Assembly (NCBI GenBank): GCA_030595325.1
Contig: JAUVDN010000008.1
Coordinates: 1-42,696, forward strand
Origin: Gammaproteobacteria bacterium
GTDB taxonomy: Bacteria; Pseudomonadota; Gammaproteobacteria; SZUA-229
Direction: 5' to 3'
DNA: 42,696 nucleotides
In this document: piece by piece, positions 34,674 through 42,696 of the stretch
Layout: each line of letters starts with the position of its first letter
Numbering within the stretch: the stretch's first letter is position 1
Position numbers and translations under genes: made by a program
Notes under the pieces: model-generated
Seen by the model: only the letters and a program-made list of their open reading frames with translations
Told to the model about the DNA's origin: nothing
Databases searched by the model: none

Positions 34674-35933
34674 TTAGAGCAATCCGTTAAAGGCTAAGAA
34701 TTGAACATTATCACCTTTAGAAATGCTTTGATTCAAGGATACGACTACTAAACCATCAGCCCAACTAGCAGAACTCAACACGCCTGAACCCTGATGCGGG
34801 TATAACTCTGCGACTGCCCGTCCATCTGAGTGCGATAATCGTACACGCAGATACTCCTGACGTTTAACTGCTGACCAGTCAAAGTCAGCAATGACCGATA
34901 CCGGTTTAAGTAATACATCATCAGCGCCTTGAAGTTTTAGTATCAACGCACGGGCAAACAACAGGAATGTCACAAACACAGAGACAGGGTTACCAGGTAA
35001 CCCCATGAACAATGTATCGCCAACTTTACCAAATGCTACCGGCTTGCCGGGTTTCATCGCTATGCGCCACATAGAAAGTTCACCCAGTTTCTCTAATGCG
35101 ATGCGGACATAGTCTTCTTCACCGACAGAGACACCACCACTAGTAATAACCAAATCTGCACTCGCCGCTGCTTTTTTAAGAACATCAAGTGTTGCTTCTA
35201 ATGTATCAGGAACAATACCCAGATCAATAATCTCACAGTCCATCGCCTGCAATAGTCCACAGAGCGTATAGCGATTGGAATTATAAATCTGCCCCGGTGC
35301 TAATGGCTGTCCAGGAGCAATAATTTCATCACCAGTAAAAAATGTTGCAACCTTTAGTTTTTGTTTTACCTTGAACGATGACAAGCCCACCGAAGCTAGT
35401 AAGCCTAAGTCCTGTGCTCGTAATCGTTTCCCCACATTTAGTACTGTTGATCCTTTGGCAATGTCCTCTCCTGCCAAACGTACGTTTGCCCCACAACTAA
35501 CAACGGTATTAATTTTTACTGTATCGTTTTGTTCGCCTTCATTATTGCGTTCGCACATCTCTTGCATAACAACTGCATCGGCGCCTTCGGGTATTGGTGC
35601 ACCGGTAAAGATACGTGCAGCACTTCCTGGCTCAAGAACTGTTCCCATATGTCCCGCTGAAATCCGTTGAGTTACAGGCAACTCATTTTCTGAATTCTGA
35701 CAATCAGAACTGCGTACCGCGTAACCATCCATCGCACTGTTATCATACCCCGGAACATCAATACCAGATGACAAGTCTTCTGCAAGAATTCTGTTCAAGC
35801 CATCAAGAATATCAACCATCTCGGTTTCTACAATGGGTACAGCCTGCGATAGTATCTGCTCAATAGCCTGTTCAACAGTTAATAACCCAGGAGATGAACA
35901 ACAATCAGTCGGTATAAATTTTTGATCGCTCAT
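34674..35933 (-). CDS. moeA: Molybdopterin molybdenumtransferase MoeA
   Basis: 419 aa. Inserts molybdate into adenylylated molybdopterin. Seen: N-terminal VEQAIEQILSQA, DNSAMDGYAVRS, GTVLEPGSAARIFTGAPIP, the MoCF-type SGGVSVGEEDYV and MKPGKPVAFG, GLPGNPVSVFV. Complete. It begins 3 bases after moaB and ends the minus-strand operon led by the sortase-system two-component genes, an unusual place for it. Confidence 0.95.
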   Translation of the reverse strand: MSDQKFIPTDCCSSPGLLTVEQAIEQILSQAVPIVETEMVDILDGLNRILAEDLSSGIDVPGYDNSAMDGYAVRSSDCQNSENELPVTQRISAGHMGTVLEPGSAARIFTGAPIPEGADAVVMQEMCERNNEGEQNDTVKINTVVSCGANVRLAGEDIAKGSTVLNVGKRLRAQDLGLLASVGLSSFKVKQKLKVATFFTGDEIIAPGQPLAPGQIYNSNRYTLCGLLQAMDCEIIDLGIVPDTLEATLDVLKKAAASADLVITSGGVSVGEEDYVRIALEKLGELSMWRIAMKPGKPVAFGKVGDTLFMGLPGNPVSVFVTFLLFARALILKLQGADDVLLKPVSVIADFDWSAVKRQEYLRVRLSHSDGRAVAELYPHQGSGVLSSASWADGLVVVSLNQSISKGDNVQFLAFNGLL

Positions 35934-35936
35934 AAA

Positions 35937-36455
35937 TTACTTTTCCAGTAGTCTTGGCATTAGTGCAACGATGTTGCAAGGTGACGTGTTGCAATCTAAT
36001 TGTGGTGCAATCACCTTATCCCATCCAGTCCTGCATGCACCTGTTGAGCCAGGTAAACAGAATATAAATGTACCATTAGCTAATCCACCAATACAACGTG
36101 ACGCGATGGTGGATGTGCCAATTTCCTGATATGAGACCCATCTAAACAATTCACCGACCCCTTCAATTTCTTTATCAAATAGTGGTGTAACCGCTTCAGG
36201 TGTTATATCTCTGCCCGTCAAACCTGTACCACCTGTGCTGATTACAACATCAACTTCTTTATCTGCAATCCAGCGTGACACAGCTTCACGAATTTTATAT
36301 TTATCATCAGGCAGAATCAGCTTTTCAGCAAGCGTGTGACCTGCCTGTTTTAATCGTTCTACCAGAGCATCTCCGGAAGTATCATCCGCTTCAGTACGAC
36401 TGTCTGAAACAGTTAATATCGCGATTTTAATGGGGACCCAATTTTTTTCACTCAT
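35937..36455 (-). CDS. moaB: Molybdenum cofactor biosynthesis protein B
   Basis: 172 aa. MoaB/MogA fold: LTVSDSRTEADDTSGD, VDVVISTGGTGLTGRDITPE and FCLPGSTGACRTGWD. MoaB is thought to adenylylate or otherwise assist molybdopterin maturation. Follows the histidine kinase by 22 bases and runs into moeA, so all four genes are probably co-transcribed. Confidence 0.94.
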   Translation of the reverse strand: MSEKNWVPIKIAILTVSDSRTEADDTSGDALVERLKQAGHTLAEKLILPDDKYKIREAVSRWIADKEVDVVISTGGTGLTGRDITPEAVTPLFDKEIEGVGELFRWVSYQEIGTSTIASRCIGGLANGTFIFCLPGSTGACRTGWDKVIAPQLDCNTSPCNIVALMPRLLEK

Positions 36456-36477
36456 TTCTATAATCCGATGTTGATTA

Positions 36478-38448
36478 TTAATTAATACTTAGAGGCAATA
36501 ATAAACTAACTACAACCCCTTGTTTATCCCCACGATTAGCTATATTTAATTGACCATGGTGGAATAATGCAATCTGATGCGCAACGTACAAACCGATACC
36601 CAGATGTGGCGAGCCTGTCTTAACAGCGCGATGTGAGACCATTCCCTGAAACATTATTGCCAACTGCTCTTCGGCTATGGTCTCTCCTTCATTTTTTACA
36701 CTAACCACAGCATTCTTGCTCTGCTCAACATCAAGCTGAAAAACTATTTCTGTTCCCGGAAGTGCAAAATCAAGAGCATTATCTTTAAGTTTATCAATAA
36801 GCTGTACGATTCTAATATCATTTCCTTTAATGATAATGCCGTTAATTTTACCGCGATAACGTAGTTTTGTTCCCTTATGTTTAAGCTGTGAATTTTTGAC
36901 ATACTCGTTCAACAAAACCGCTAAGTCAATCTCTTCGATCTCATCCTGAACTAATGCTTCATCAATATTAGCTGCTTCAGTTAAACTGGACACTATTAGC
37001 TGCAGTTGTTTTATTGCATTATTAGCAGTATCTATATCTGATGACTCCCCCTCTTTCTGTATGTTTTGTAAAGCCATACTAATAGTATTAACTGGGTTCA
37101 ATATTTCATGACGCAGCATTCTTGGTACTGTTTCAAGAAAGCGAGTATAGCTGTTTAAATTGCCTAATAATGATGAAAAACTACGTGAAAGCTCACCAAT
37201 CTCATCGCCGTGATTACTATCAGATAATTCAACCTGATTAATAAAGCGGCCCGTTTCATCGATAAGCAAAGACGTCTGTTTTTTAAGCCGGTTAATTCGA
37301 AAAGCCAACCACGAGCTAAACAACAATAAACTGACCATCATAAGAAAAAAAATACCCAGAGTGGCCAAAACGACCTCATTTAAAGTATCTCTTTGTAATG
37401 AAAGTATCTGTTTGCTATTTTTACTGACTAACACCGCTCCTATTACTTCACCACCATCAAACACCGGCTTCGCGGCAACGATAATTTCTTCATTATTTTC
37501 CTTAATTCGTTTTACCTGTGCCTCACCCAGTAATACATTTTTAACAAGTCTTTCACTAACCTTGTCGGTCGCATGACAAAGTGATGCCTGTATAGCCTGA
37601 CCACCTATTATGGCCCGCACGCGTCGGTATCTATCGATGACACAAATACGCGAGTCCGATTCACTTAAATTTTTAAGAACCGTATTTATCTCAGACGATT
37701 GGAACAGCAGTGGATTTAATGCATTATTGTCTAGTAAGTGTGTAGAAATAATCGTTTCAATATTACGTTCGTTTTCACTAAACACATCAACAATACTTAT
37801 AGATAAACGTCTATTAGGTTCTAACCATATTCTTGGCAAACGTATTTCAACATCGTATCCTAATTTTGTTTCTCTCCATACGCCATATACAGCATTAATA
37901 TGATTACCATTTTTCCAACTTGACCAATCTTCTCTCACTTCATAAGCACTGATACTTCCCTGACCTGCCGTTAACAATATCAGCCGCTTTCTTTTGTTTT
38001 CAGTATCTATGTATTCAAGTCTGATGTGGTCGCTAGAATCTAAACTGCTGTTGCGTGGATTCCTGTAAATTATATTATTATCCTTAACTTTCAGGTAGAG
38101 ATACAGATATTGCGCATCATCGACTAGTTCATTATTGGCCAGTAATAAAGAAAATCTGTTATCTGCATACGATGAAAACTGCTCTTTAAGTTGCAACCAG
38201 TCTTCATCATAACCATCAACATTAATACTTTGCTTAAAGGGGTAGACGTATAGAGCATGTTCATCAGTATCAAATAATCCGGTATAACCATTTAATACCG
38301 TAGCGATAGCAGCTGCAGACATGGATTGCGCTTCCTGCTGGCCTTGAAGCAAAGACTGTTCGATTCGGTCTATGAAGTGATAGCCAAACCAGGGCAGCAT
38401 CACTATAAATACTGAACTAAAAACCAGTAATCGCGTACCTATCTTCAT
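36478..38448 (-). CDS. pdsS: Dedicated sortase system histidine kinase with CBM9-like sensor
   Basis: 656 aa. Membrane helix 1 (about 7-24), then a large periplasmic part whose segment about 74-222 looks like a family 9 carbohydrate-binding/DOMON-like domain (INVDGYDEDWLQL, LYLYLKVKDNN, GYDVEIRLPRIWL). Helix 2 lies at about 358-382, followed by a HAMP-like linker, the phosphoacceptor box MLRHEILNP with His447, and an ATPase domain with LKDNALDFA and HLGIGLYVAHQ. Family: proteobacterial dedicated sortase system kinase. It overlaps the response regulator by 4 bases. The sensor suggests perception of a glycan or wall fragment; this is inference. Confidence 0.85.
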   Translation of the reverse strand: MKIGTRLLVFSSVFIVMLPWFGYHFIDRIEQSLLQGQQEAQSMSAAAIATVLNGYTGLFDTDEHALYVYPFKQSINVDGYDEDWLQLKEQFSSYADNRFSLLLANNELVDDAQYLYLYLKVKDNNIIYRNPRNSSLDSSDHIRLEYIDTENKRKRLILLTAGQGSISAYEVREDWSSWKNGNHINAVYGVWRETKLGYDVEIRLPRIWLEPNRRLSISIVDVFSENERNIETIISTHLLDNNALNPLLFQSSEINTVLKNLSESDSRICVIDRYRRVRAIIGGQAIQASLCHATDKVSERLVKNVLLGEAQVKRIKENNEEIIVAAKPVFDGGEVIGAVLVSKNSKQILSLQRDTLNEVVLATLGIFFLMMVSLLLFSSWLAFRINRLKKQTSLLIDETGRFINQVELSDSNHGDEIGELSRSFSSLLGNLNSYTRFLETVPRMLRHEILNPVNTISMALQNIQKEGESSDIDTANNAIKQLQLIVSSLTEAANIDEALVQDEIEEIDLAVLLNEYVKNSQLKHKGTKLRYRGKINGIIIKGNDIRIVQLIDKLKDNALDFALPGTEIVFQLDVEQSKNAVVSVKNEGETIAEEQLAIMFQGMVSHRAVKTGSPHLGIGLYVAHQIALFHHGQLNIANRGDKQGVVVSLLLPLSIN

Positions 38449-39137
38449 TCACATAACCACTGATAACCAAAGCCGTAACGAGATTTTATACATTTAAAAT
38501 TAGCATCTATTTTTTTTAATTTTTTTCTAATGTGTAATATGTGAGTATTGATCGTATTATCTTCGACGACTCCCTGCTTTGTAGCCTTGATTAGTTCATC
38601 AACACTAATCGCTTCTTCTGCTTCGAGTAATGCAGATAAGATTGAAAATTCTGTAGGAGTTAAATGTATCTCCTGTTCTTTCCAGAAACATTGCATCGAT
38701 TTATTATTTACTTTCATATCACCAAAGATACTGACGTTATCATTAGAGCCATTTCCTGAGGTTAGCTCTTTAATCGTAAAAAATGATTCTATACGCACAA
38801 TCAAATAATCAAGTGAGACAGGTTTGGTTTGATAGTCCCAGGCACCCAATTGCAAACCATATATCTTATCTAACTCATCTCCTCGACTGGTAAGAAAAAT
38901 AACCGGCAGCGTGGCATCACGTTGTTTCAGATATCGACATACTTCATAGCCACCACCAACATCTGATTGCAGCGCTATATCTAGAAGTGCCAGATCGGGC
39001 AGCTGCTTAGCAAAAGCTTCTATTGCCTGTTGCCTGTCTTCAAACTCTAGTACACTGTAATCATGCTTTCTTAAGGCATTGGCATAATAGTTTCGCTGCT
39101 CAACATCATCTTCTACGATAGCAATTGTTTGTTTCAC
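38445..39137 (-). CDS. pdsR: Dedicated sortase system response regulator
   Basis: 230 aa OmpR-family regulator. Receiver with E9/D10/D11, phosphoacceptor Asp53 (LALLDIAL), TKP Lys105. Winged helix about 140-228 with LTPTEFSILSALL and SRYGFGYQW. Partner of the overlapping kinase. Divergent from pdsO; three 11-base direct repeats in the gap between them are a likely binding site. Confidence 0.88.
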   Translation of the reverse strand: MKQTIAIVEDDVEQRNYYANALRKHDYSVLEFEDRQQAIEAFAKQLPDLALLDIALQSDVGGGYEVCRYLKQRDATLPVIFLTSRGDELDKIYGLQLGAWDYQTKPVSLDYLIVRIESFFTIKELTSGNGSNDNVSIFGDMKVNNKSMQCFWKEQEIHLTPTEFSILSALLEAEEAISVDELIKATKQGVVEDNTINTHILHIRKKLKKIDANFKCIKSRYGFGYQWLCE

Positions 39138-39272
39138 TAAATTATCCTGTTACAAAAGTTCCTGTTATTCGATCTATATCAGTTATCAGCACAATAAGAA
39201 AATAGATACTCACACATTCCTACATAGCCATTCTAACGCGTGCAAACTGTCAGTAGCTTTAGTTTAAAGACA

Positions 39273-39305
39273 TCTCCATTTTTTCTCCATTTTTCCTCCA
39301 TCCGT
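39273..39305 (+). promoter_or_regulatory. Three 11-base direct repeats upstream of pdsO
   Basis: CTCCAT occurs at 39274, 39285 and 39296, exactly 11 bases apart, within TCTCCATTTTT units. OmpR/PhoB-type regulators bind such 10-11-base direct repeats. It lies about 85 bases before the pdsO ATG and 135 bases before the pdsR ATG. A degenerate FNR-like half palindrome (TCGATCTATATCAG) is at about 39170. Confidence 0.55.
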
Positions 39306-39388
39306 TGCCAAAGATTGAAAAGCCTTACATTGATTTAATAGTAGCCGTGGAGACACAAAACCTATTATTAAAACATTCGGAGAAAACA

Positions 39389-40378
39389 ATGAAAAAATCA
39401 CTTCTTAACATCGCAGTATCAATAGCACTTACCAGCGCTATATATTCAGGCTCTGTCTTGTCAAATCAAGCCTACGCTAATAACGCTACATCTGATGATT
39501 TAATTGCAGAAAATGATAGCAATATCCAGAACACATCTGAAAATTATATATACCCTGGCATGGGCATTGGCGCAGCCACTGGCGCTGTCATCGCTGGTCC
39601 TGTCGGTCTGATTATCGGTGGATTTGTCGGAGCTATGATCGGCACTTCACATGAAGAAGACATTACACAAGTTTTAACAGATGAAAACTCTTCTTTAGCT
39701 GACAACGTAAGTAGCGACGATACAAGTGACAATTATAAAGCTGATTTTGATCATTCAGAACTCGGTAGTTTACAAGTCGCTCAAATCGGTGAAATCAGCA
39801 CCGTAGTTGATGACGCAAGTAATTCAAAACAAGATGAATTGATAGACATACTTACTACTGATTTGAGTCTTGATATTTATTTTCGTTCTGGCAGCGCTAA
39901 CATTGAATCTTTCTACCCCGCTCGACTAACTGCTATTGCTGATCTGCTGGAGAGCATGGATCAGCTTGAATTACATCTTGATGGTTACACTGATCGCCGC
40001 GGTAATAAGTCACAGAATATTGCATTAGCTAATCAGCGTATCGAAAAAGTACGACAGCAACTAATCGATTCTGGTGTTGATGAAAATCGCATAAACAGTA
40101 AGGCATTCGGTGAGATGAAGATGGTATCAAACGCTGGTGATCTTGAGGGATATACCTTTGATCGAAAAGTTGTTATTCGTTTTGAACGTAGCAGCGCTGA
40201 TTCCATTCATGCAATGACAGAAGCCTTATCAGAAACAGCCCCTGTATCGCTACATGGATGTAGCTTATTAGAGCAACGCAGGAGCGGTTGCCGAGAACCC
40301 GAAGCTGACGAGTCCGTTATTTCAGTAAATGATGAAAGCACAGATTCAATCGTTGCTAACACAGCAACCCGGTTTTAA
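39389..40378 (+). CDS. pdsO: Sortase-associated OmpA-like protein
   Basis: 329 aa from ATG 39389, supported by CGGAG; a longer frame from 39305 is less likely. Signal peptide with cleavage after AYA (about 30), a glycine-zipper segment (GMGIGAATGAVIAGPVGL, 57-74, then IIGGFVGAMIG), and an OmpA C-terminal peptidoglycan-binding domain at about 160-265 (LDIYFRSGSANIE, LDGYTDRRGN, NIALANQRIEKVRQQL). The tail at about 287-305 is encoded by a copy of dispersed repeat A (LHGCSLLEQRRSGCREPE) and adds two Cys. Member of the dedicated sortase locus; probably anchors the system to the wall. Divergent from pdsR. Confidence 0.85.
   Translation: MKKSLLNIAVSIALTSAIYSGSVLSNQAYANNATSDDLIAENDSNIQNTSENYIYPGMGIGAATGAVIAGPVGLIIGGFVGAMIGTSHEEDITQVLTDENSSLADNVSSDDTSDNYKADFDHSELGSLQVAQIGEISTVVDDASNSKQDELIDILTTDLSLDIYFRSGSANIESFYPARLTAIADLLESMDQLELHLDGYTDRRGNKSQNIALANQRIEKVRQQLIDSGVDENRINSKAFGEMKMVSNAGDLEGYTFDRKVVIRFERSSADSIHAMTEALSETAPVSLHGCSLLEQRRSGCREPEADESVISVNDESTDSIVANTATRF
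40249..40306. repeat. Short dispersed repeat A, copy 3, inside pdsO
   Basis: GCTACATGGATGTAGC (40249-40264), spacer, GCAGGAGC (40278-40285) and TTGCC, the same order of parts as the copies at 6187 and 23623. It is read in frame as part of PdsO without a stop. Confidence 0.7.
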
Positions 40379-40734
40379 TGAGTGCTGACGAAGTAACGAA
40401 GGCCAATACTCTGAGTGGTGTAAATATGATTTCGATGAATATTTTCAGTAAGACTTCCGGTTTCAGAATGACAGACCATGCACTGGAAAGATCACAGCAA
40501 CGTTGTATTCCACCACTCATTATCCACTGGTTATGTCAGTACGGATCACGCAAGAGAAATAATAATGGAACCATCGTCTGTTATTTCGATAAAAAAAGTG
40601 TGCGCCTCATCTCATCAGATGTAGGAAAAGTCGTCATCCGACGATTATCCAGCCTGCTGGATGCCTACCTGGTGATTGCCGGTAATAACATCCTCACCGT
40701 TGGTCATCGTTACAAAAGAATAAAAAACTTTTAA
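40378..40734 (+). CDS. Small DUF4258-like protein in the sortase locus
   Basis: 118 aa. The pattern RMTDHALERSQQRCI, an I..L.QYG segment, a hydrophobic strand with YFDKK, and AYLVIAGNNILTVGHRYKRI resembles DUF4258 proteins (a RelE/BrnT-like small fold), though I cannot confirm family. No signal peptide, so cytoplasmic. Its start overlaps the pdsO stop (TAATG), implying translational coupling. It may be a regulator or a toxin-like module; no partner antitoxin is visible. Followed by a perfect hairpin before the sortase target gene. Confidence 0.6.
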   Translation: MSADEVTKANTLSGVNMISMNIFSKTSGFRMTDHALERSQQRCIPPLIIHWLCQYGSRKRNNNGTIVCYFDKKSVRLISSDVGKVVIRRLSSLLDAYLVIAGNNILTVGHRYKRIKNF

Positions 40735-40741
40735 TTTAAAC

Positions 40742-40766
40742 GGTGGCACACATAACGTGTGCCACC
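40742..40766 (+). promoter_or_regulatory. Perfect hairpin before the sortase target gene
   Basis: GGTGGCACAC and GTGTGCCACC form a 10-bp stem with a 5-base loop and no T-run, directly ahead of the AGGAG ribosome site. It may stabilise or partly attenuate the downstream message. Confidence 0.55.
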
Positions 40767-40781
40767 CGCAGGAGCCAGACA

Positions 40782-42696
40782 ATGAACACCACCAGCAATC
40801 TTTATTCCCAAGATATCAGGCAACAACACATCAGTTACCCGAAAGCACTGACTGTAATCAATAAGATATTAGTCGTAATCAGCATATACCTGGCTTTTGG
40901 CCTGTTATTCCACAGCGTATATGCCAGTACAGGCCTAGATAGCAGATCTCAAATCGACCCTTACCAGGCACAACATGGTTCAGTCTGGTTATTGCCTGAT
41001 AATGGTCAATATATAGAAGCGCTGCAGATGCAGACTGATGTCGATTACCTGATCACCGGCGCTATAGCCAGGGCAACAGTCAGGCAGCAGTTCACCAATA
41101 ACAGTGGATTCTGGGCAGAAGGGCTCTACGTTTTTCCATTGCCGGAAAAAGCGGCAGTGGATCAATTTCGAATGATTATCGGTGATCGTATCATCGAAGG
41201 TCAGGTAAAGCCGCGCATACAGGCTAAAAAAACTTATGAAAGAGCCAAAGCAGCCGGCAAAAAAGCCAGTTTGATCGAACAACAGAGAGCTAACGTATTT
41301 ACCACAGCACTGGCCAATATTGCTCCTGGAGAAAATATTACCATCGAATTTGAATACCAGCAGATTCTTGATTTTAAGGATCAATCTTATCGTCTTCGTT
41401 TTCCTATGGTCGTGGGTCCACGTTATCACCCGAGATATCCTGATAAAAATATTTTTCTCAATGCCGCCGCAAATAATACCCGTGTCTATACAGAGACCGA
41501 TACAACAAAAAACACCAATAATCCGACACGCATCCATCTATTGCTGGACGCAGGAGTCAGTCTCTCTGAACTCAAGAGTTCATACCACCGCGTCAACATC
41601 AATCAGACCAGTGAAAGCTGTTACAGTATCTCCACCATCGGTGAAAATATCATCGCCAACCGTGACTTTGAGCTGATATGGAAACCTGAGTTATCTGATG
41701 TCCCACAATTAACCGCTTTCAAAGAAACGATTGATGGTTATGATTATGCAATGGTGACTCTCTTACCTCCGGAGCTGAGTCATCTACAGCAAAAAGTACA
41801 ATCTCGTGATGTGATCTTTGTTCTCGATATATCCGGATCCATGTCAGGCACATCGATCGAACAGGCAAAGGCATCACTAATTATGGCCCTCGATGGTCTA
41901 TCAGCAATCGATCGCTTTAATATTATCTGGTTCAATGACCAGAGCGGACGTTTATACCCTGATGCTGTGTTTGCCACAGACCGATATAAAAACACAGCAA
42001 AACGAGTTATAGACAATCTGAAAGCATCCGGCGGTACTGAGATGTTACCCGCTCTACAACTGGCTCTATCTGATCAACAGGAATTTTCTCGATTCAGACA
42101 GGTCGTATTTTTAACCGATGGCAATATCAGCAATGAAGACAAACTATTTGATGTCATCAATCAACAACTGGGAAATAGTCGCTTATTCACTATAGGTATC
42201 GGTTCTGCACCAAATTCTTATTTCATGCGCAAGGCCGCTAACCTGGGTCGCGGTACTTTTACCTACATCGGTGATGTTAATGAAGTACAGAAGAAAACGG
42301 CAGAGCTGTTCAAGAAACTCGAAGCACCTGCCCTGATCAACATACAAGTCGATATCGACAGGGACAGATATGAAGTATTTCCAAATATAATACCTGATCT
42401 GTATGCCGGTGAAACGACAACGGTTGTGATCAAGGGAAAAGATCTGCCAAAAAGTATTTCGATCATGGGTGATTACAGCAGTATCGAATGGCAACACAGC
42501 GGCGAACTGTTAGACATAGCTAAAGATGGAATAAGGGTTGCCTGGGCGCGTGAGAAAATAACCTCGCTGATGAGTATGCGACATGATGCAACAGCTGACA
42601 ACGAACGTGATGCGATTGAAAAAGAGGTAACACTCACCGCACTGGAACACCACCTTGTCAGTCGTTATACCAGCCTGGTCGCTGTCGATATAACCC
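40782..42696 (+). CDS. VIT/vWA sortase target protein (5' part, runs off the window)
   Basis: 638 codons are visible without a stop. Start at ATG with AGGAG nine bases upstream. The N-terminus has an extended signal peptide (hydrophobic about 29-46, cleavage after VYA). A VIT (vault/inter-alpha-trypsin) domain follows at about 70-195 (EGLYVFPLPEKAAVDQFRM, then an IEGQVKPRIQAKKTYERAK segment). The von Willebrand A domain at about 343-510 has the metal site DISGSMSG (Asp349-Ser351-Ser353). Marine proteobacterial sortase targets have this order and end in a sorting signal, which lies outside the window. The sortase gene is expected next. It would be a cell-envelope adhesion or matrix protein. 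Confidence 0.88.
   Translation, partial: MNTTSNLYSQDIRQQHISYPKALTVINKILVVISIYLAFGLLFHSVYASTGLDSRSQIDPYQAQHGSVWLLPDNGQYIEALQMQTDVDYLITGAIARATVRQQFTNNSGFWAEGLYVFPLPEKAAVDQFRMIIGDRIIEGQVKPRIQAKKTYERAKAAGKKASLIEQQRANVFTTALANIAPGENITIEFEYQQILDFKDQSYRLRFPMVVGPRYHPRYPDKNIFLNAAANNTRVYTETDTTKNTNNPTRIHLLLDAGVSLSELKSSYHRVNINQTSESCYSISTIGENIIANRDFELIWKPELSDVPQLTAFKETIDGYDYAMVTLLPPELSHLQQKVQSRDVIFVLDISGSMSGTSIEQAKASLIMALDGLSAIDRFNIIWFNDQSGRLYPDAVFATDRYKNTAKRVIDNLKASGGTEMLPALQLALSDQQEFSRFRQVVFLTDGNISNEDKLFDVINQQLGNSRLFTIGIGSAPNSYFMRKAANLGRGTFTYIGDVNEVQKKTAELFKKLEAPALINIQVDIDRDRYEVFPNIIPDLYAGETTTVVIKGKDLPKSISIMGDYSSIEWQHSGELLDIAKDGIRVAWAREKITSLMSMRHDATADNERDAIEKEVTLTALEHHLVSRYTSLVAVDIT

Noticed and set aside
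39165-39180. TCGATCTATATCAG as an FNR box between pdsR and pdsO
   Set aside because: Two of ten key positions are wrong and no -10 fits the spacing.

Overview
The window looks like a chromosomal segment of a sulfur-oxidising, probably marine, autotrophic gammaproteobacterium. The signs are a PPi-dependent phosphofructokinase next to a proton-pumping pyrophosphatase, a sulfate adenylyltransferase, two exported Gly/Asn/Tyr-rich proteins resembling sulfur globule proteins, a periplasmic tandem rhodanese, three DsrE-type domains, and a proteobacterial dedicated sortase locus of the kind seen in marine proteobacteria. The DNA is moderately AT-rich by eye. I found no rRNA, tRNA, CRISPR array, phage or transposase gene. 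The assignment rests on gene content only.

Layout. 1-311: 3' part of a minus-strand single-domain S24/LexA-type protein. 864-4958: pfp, adk, hppA (pyrophosphate energy metabolism). 4959-6770: a membrane-protein remnant, an FNR box, a YdcH-like and a DksA-like gene, then a repeat-rich stretch. 6772-9883: outer-membrane barrel, exported MsrA, sulfur-globule-like protein 1, and a divergent periplasmic rhodanese sharing an FNR box with it. 9917-12467: CadC-type TPR regulator and two small exported proteins, one with EF-hands. 12744-21465: a full phosphate-starvation locus pstC-pstA-pstB-phoU-phoB-phoR plus pstS, with Pho boxes before pstC and pstS. 21554-23565: sulfur-globule-like protein 2 divergent from sat, with two FNR-like boxes between them. 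23799-25770: ApbE flavin transferase and a metallophosphoesterase.

25863-30376 is the most unusual part. A minus-strand ECF sigma factor overlaps an anti-sigma factor whose periplasmic half is a DsrE-like domain. Divergent from it lie an exported TlpA-like thioredoxin, two exported DsrE-family proteins and an OprO/OprP-type porin. The sigma operon and both plus-strand transcription units carry the same candidate promoter, GAATA, 15-16 nt, then CGTCT. I infer a self-contained envelope stress or sulfur-sensing regulon.

30494-34667: DUF302 protein, lipoprotein alpha/beta hydrolase, DUF3015 and DUF4105 proteins. 34674-42696: the dedicated sortase locus. On the minus strand are response regulator, histidine kinase (with a CBM9-like sensor), moaB and moeA. 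On the plus strand are an OmpA-like protein (pdsO), a small DUF4258-like protein and the VIT/vWA sortase target, which runs off the window. The sortase itself should lie just beyond the right edge.

Several short dispersed repeats decorate the intergenic regions. One family is nested inside another repeat and also sits in frame within the pdsO coding sequence. FNR-type palindromes (four, three of them perfect matches to TTGAT-N4-ATCAA) tie the sulfur genes and the YdcH/DksA-like pair to a likely common FNR/DNR regulator.
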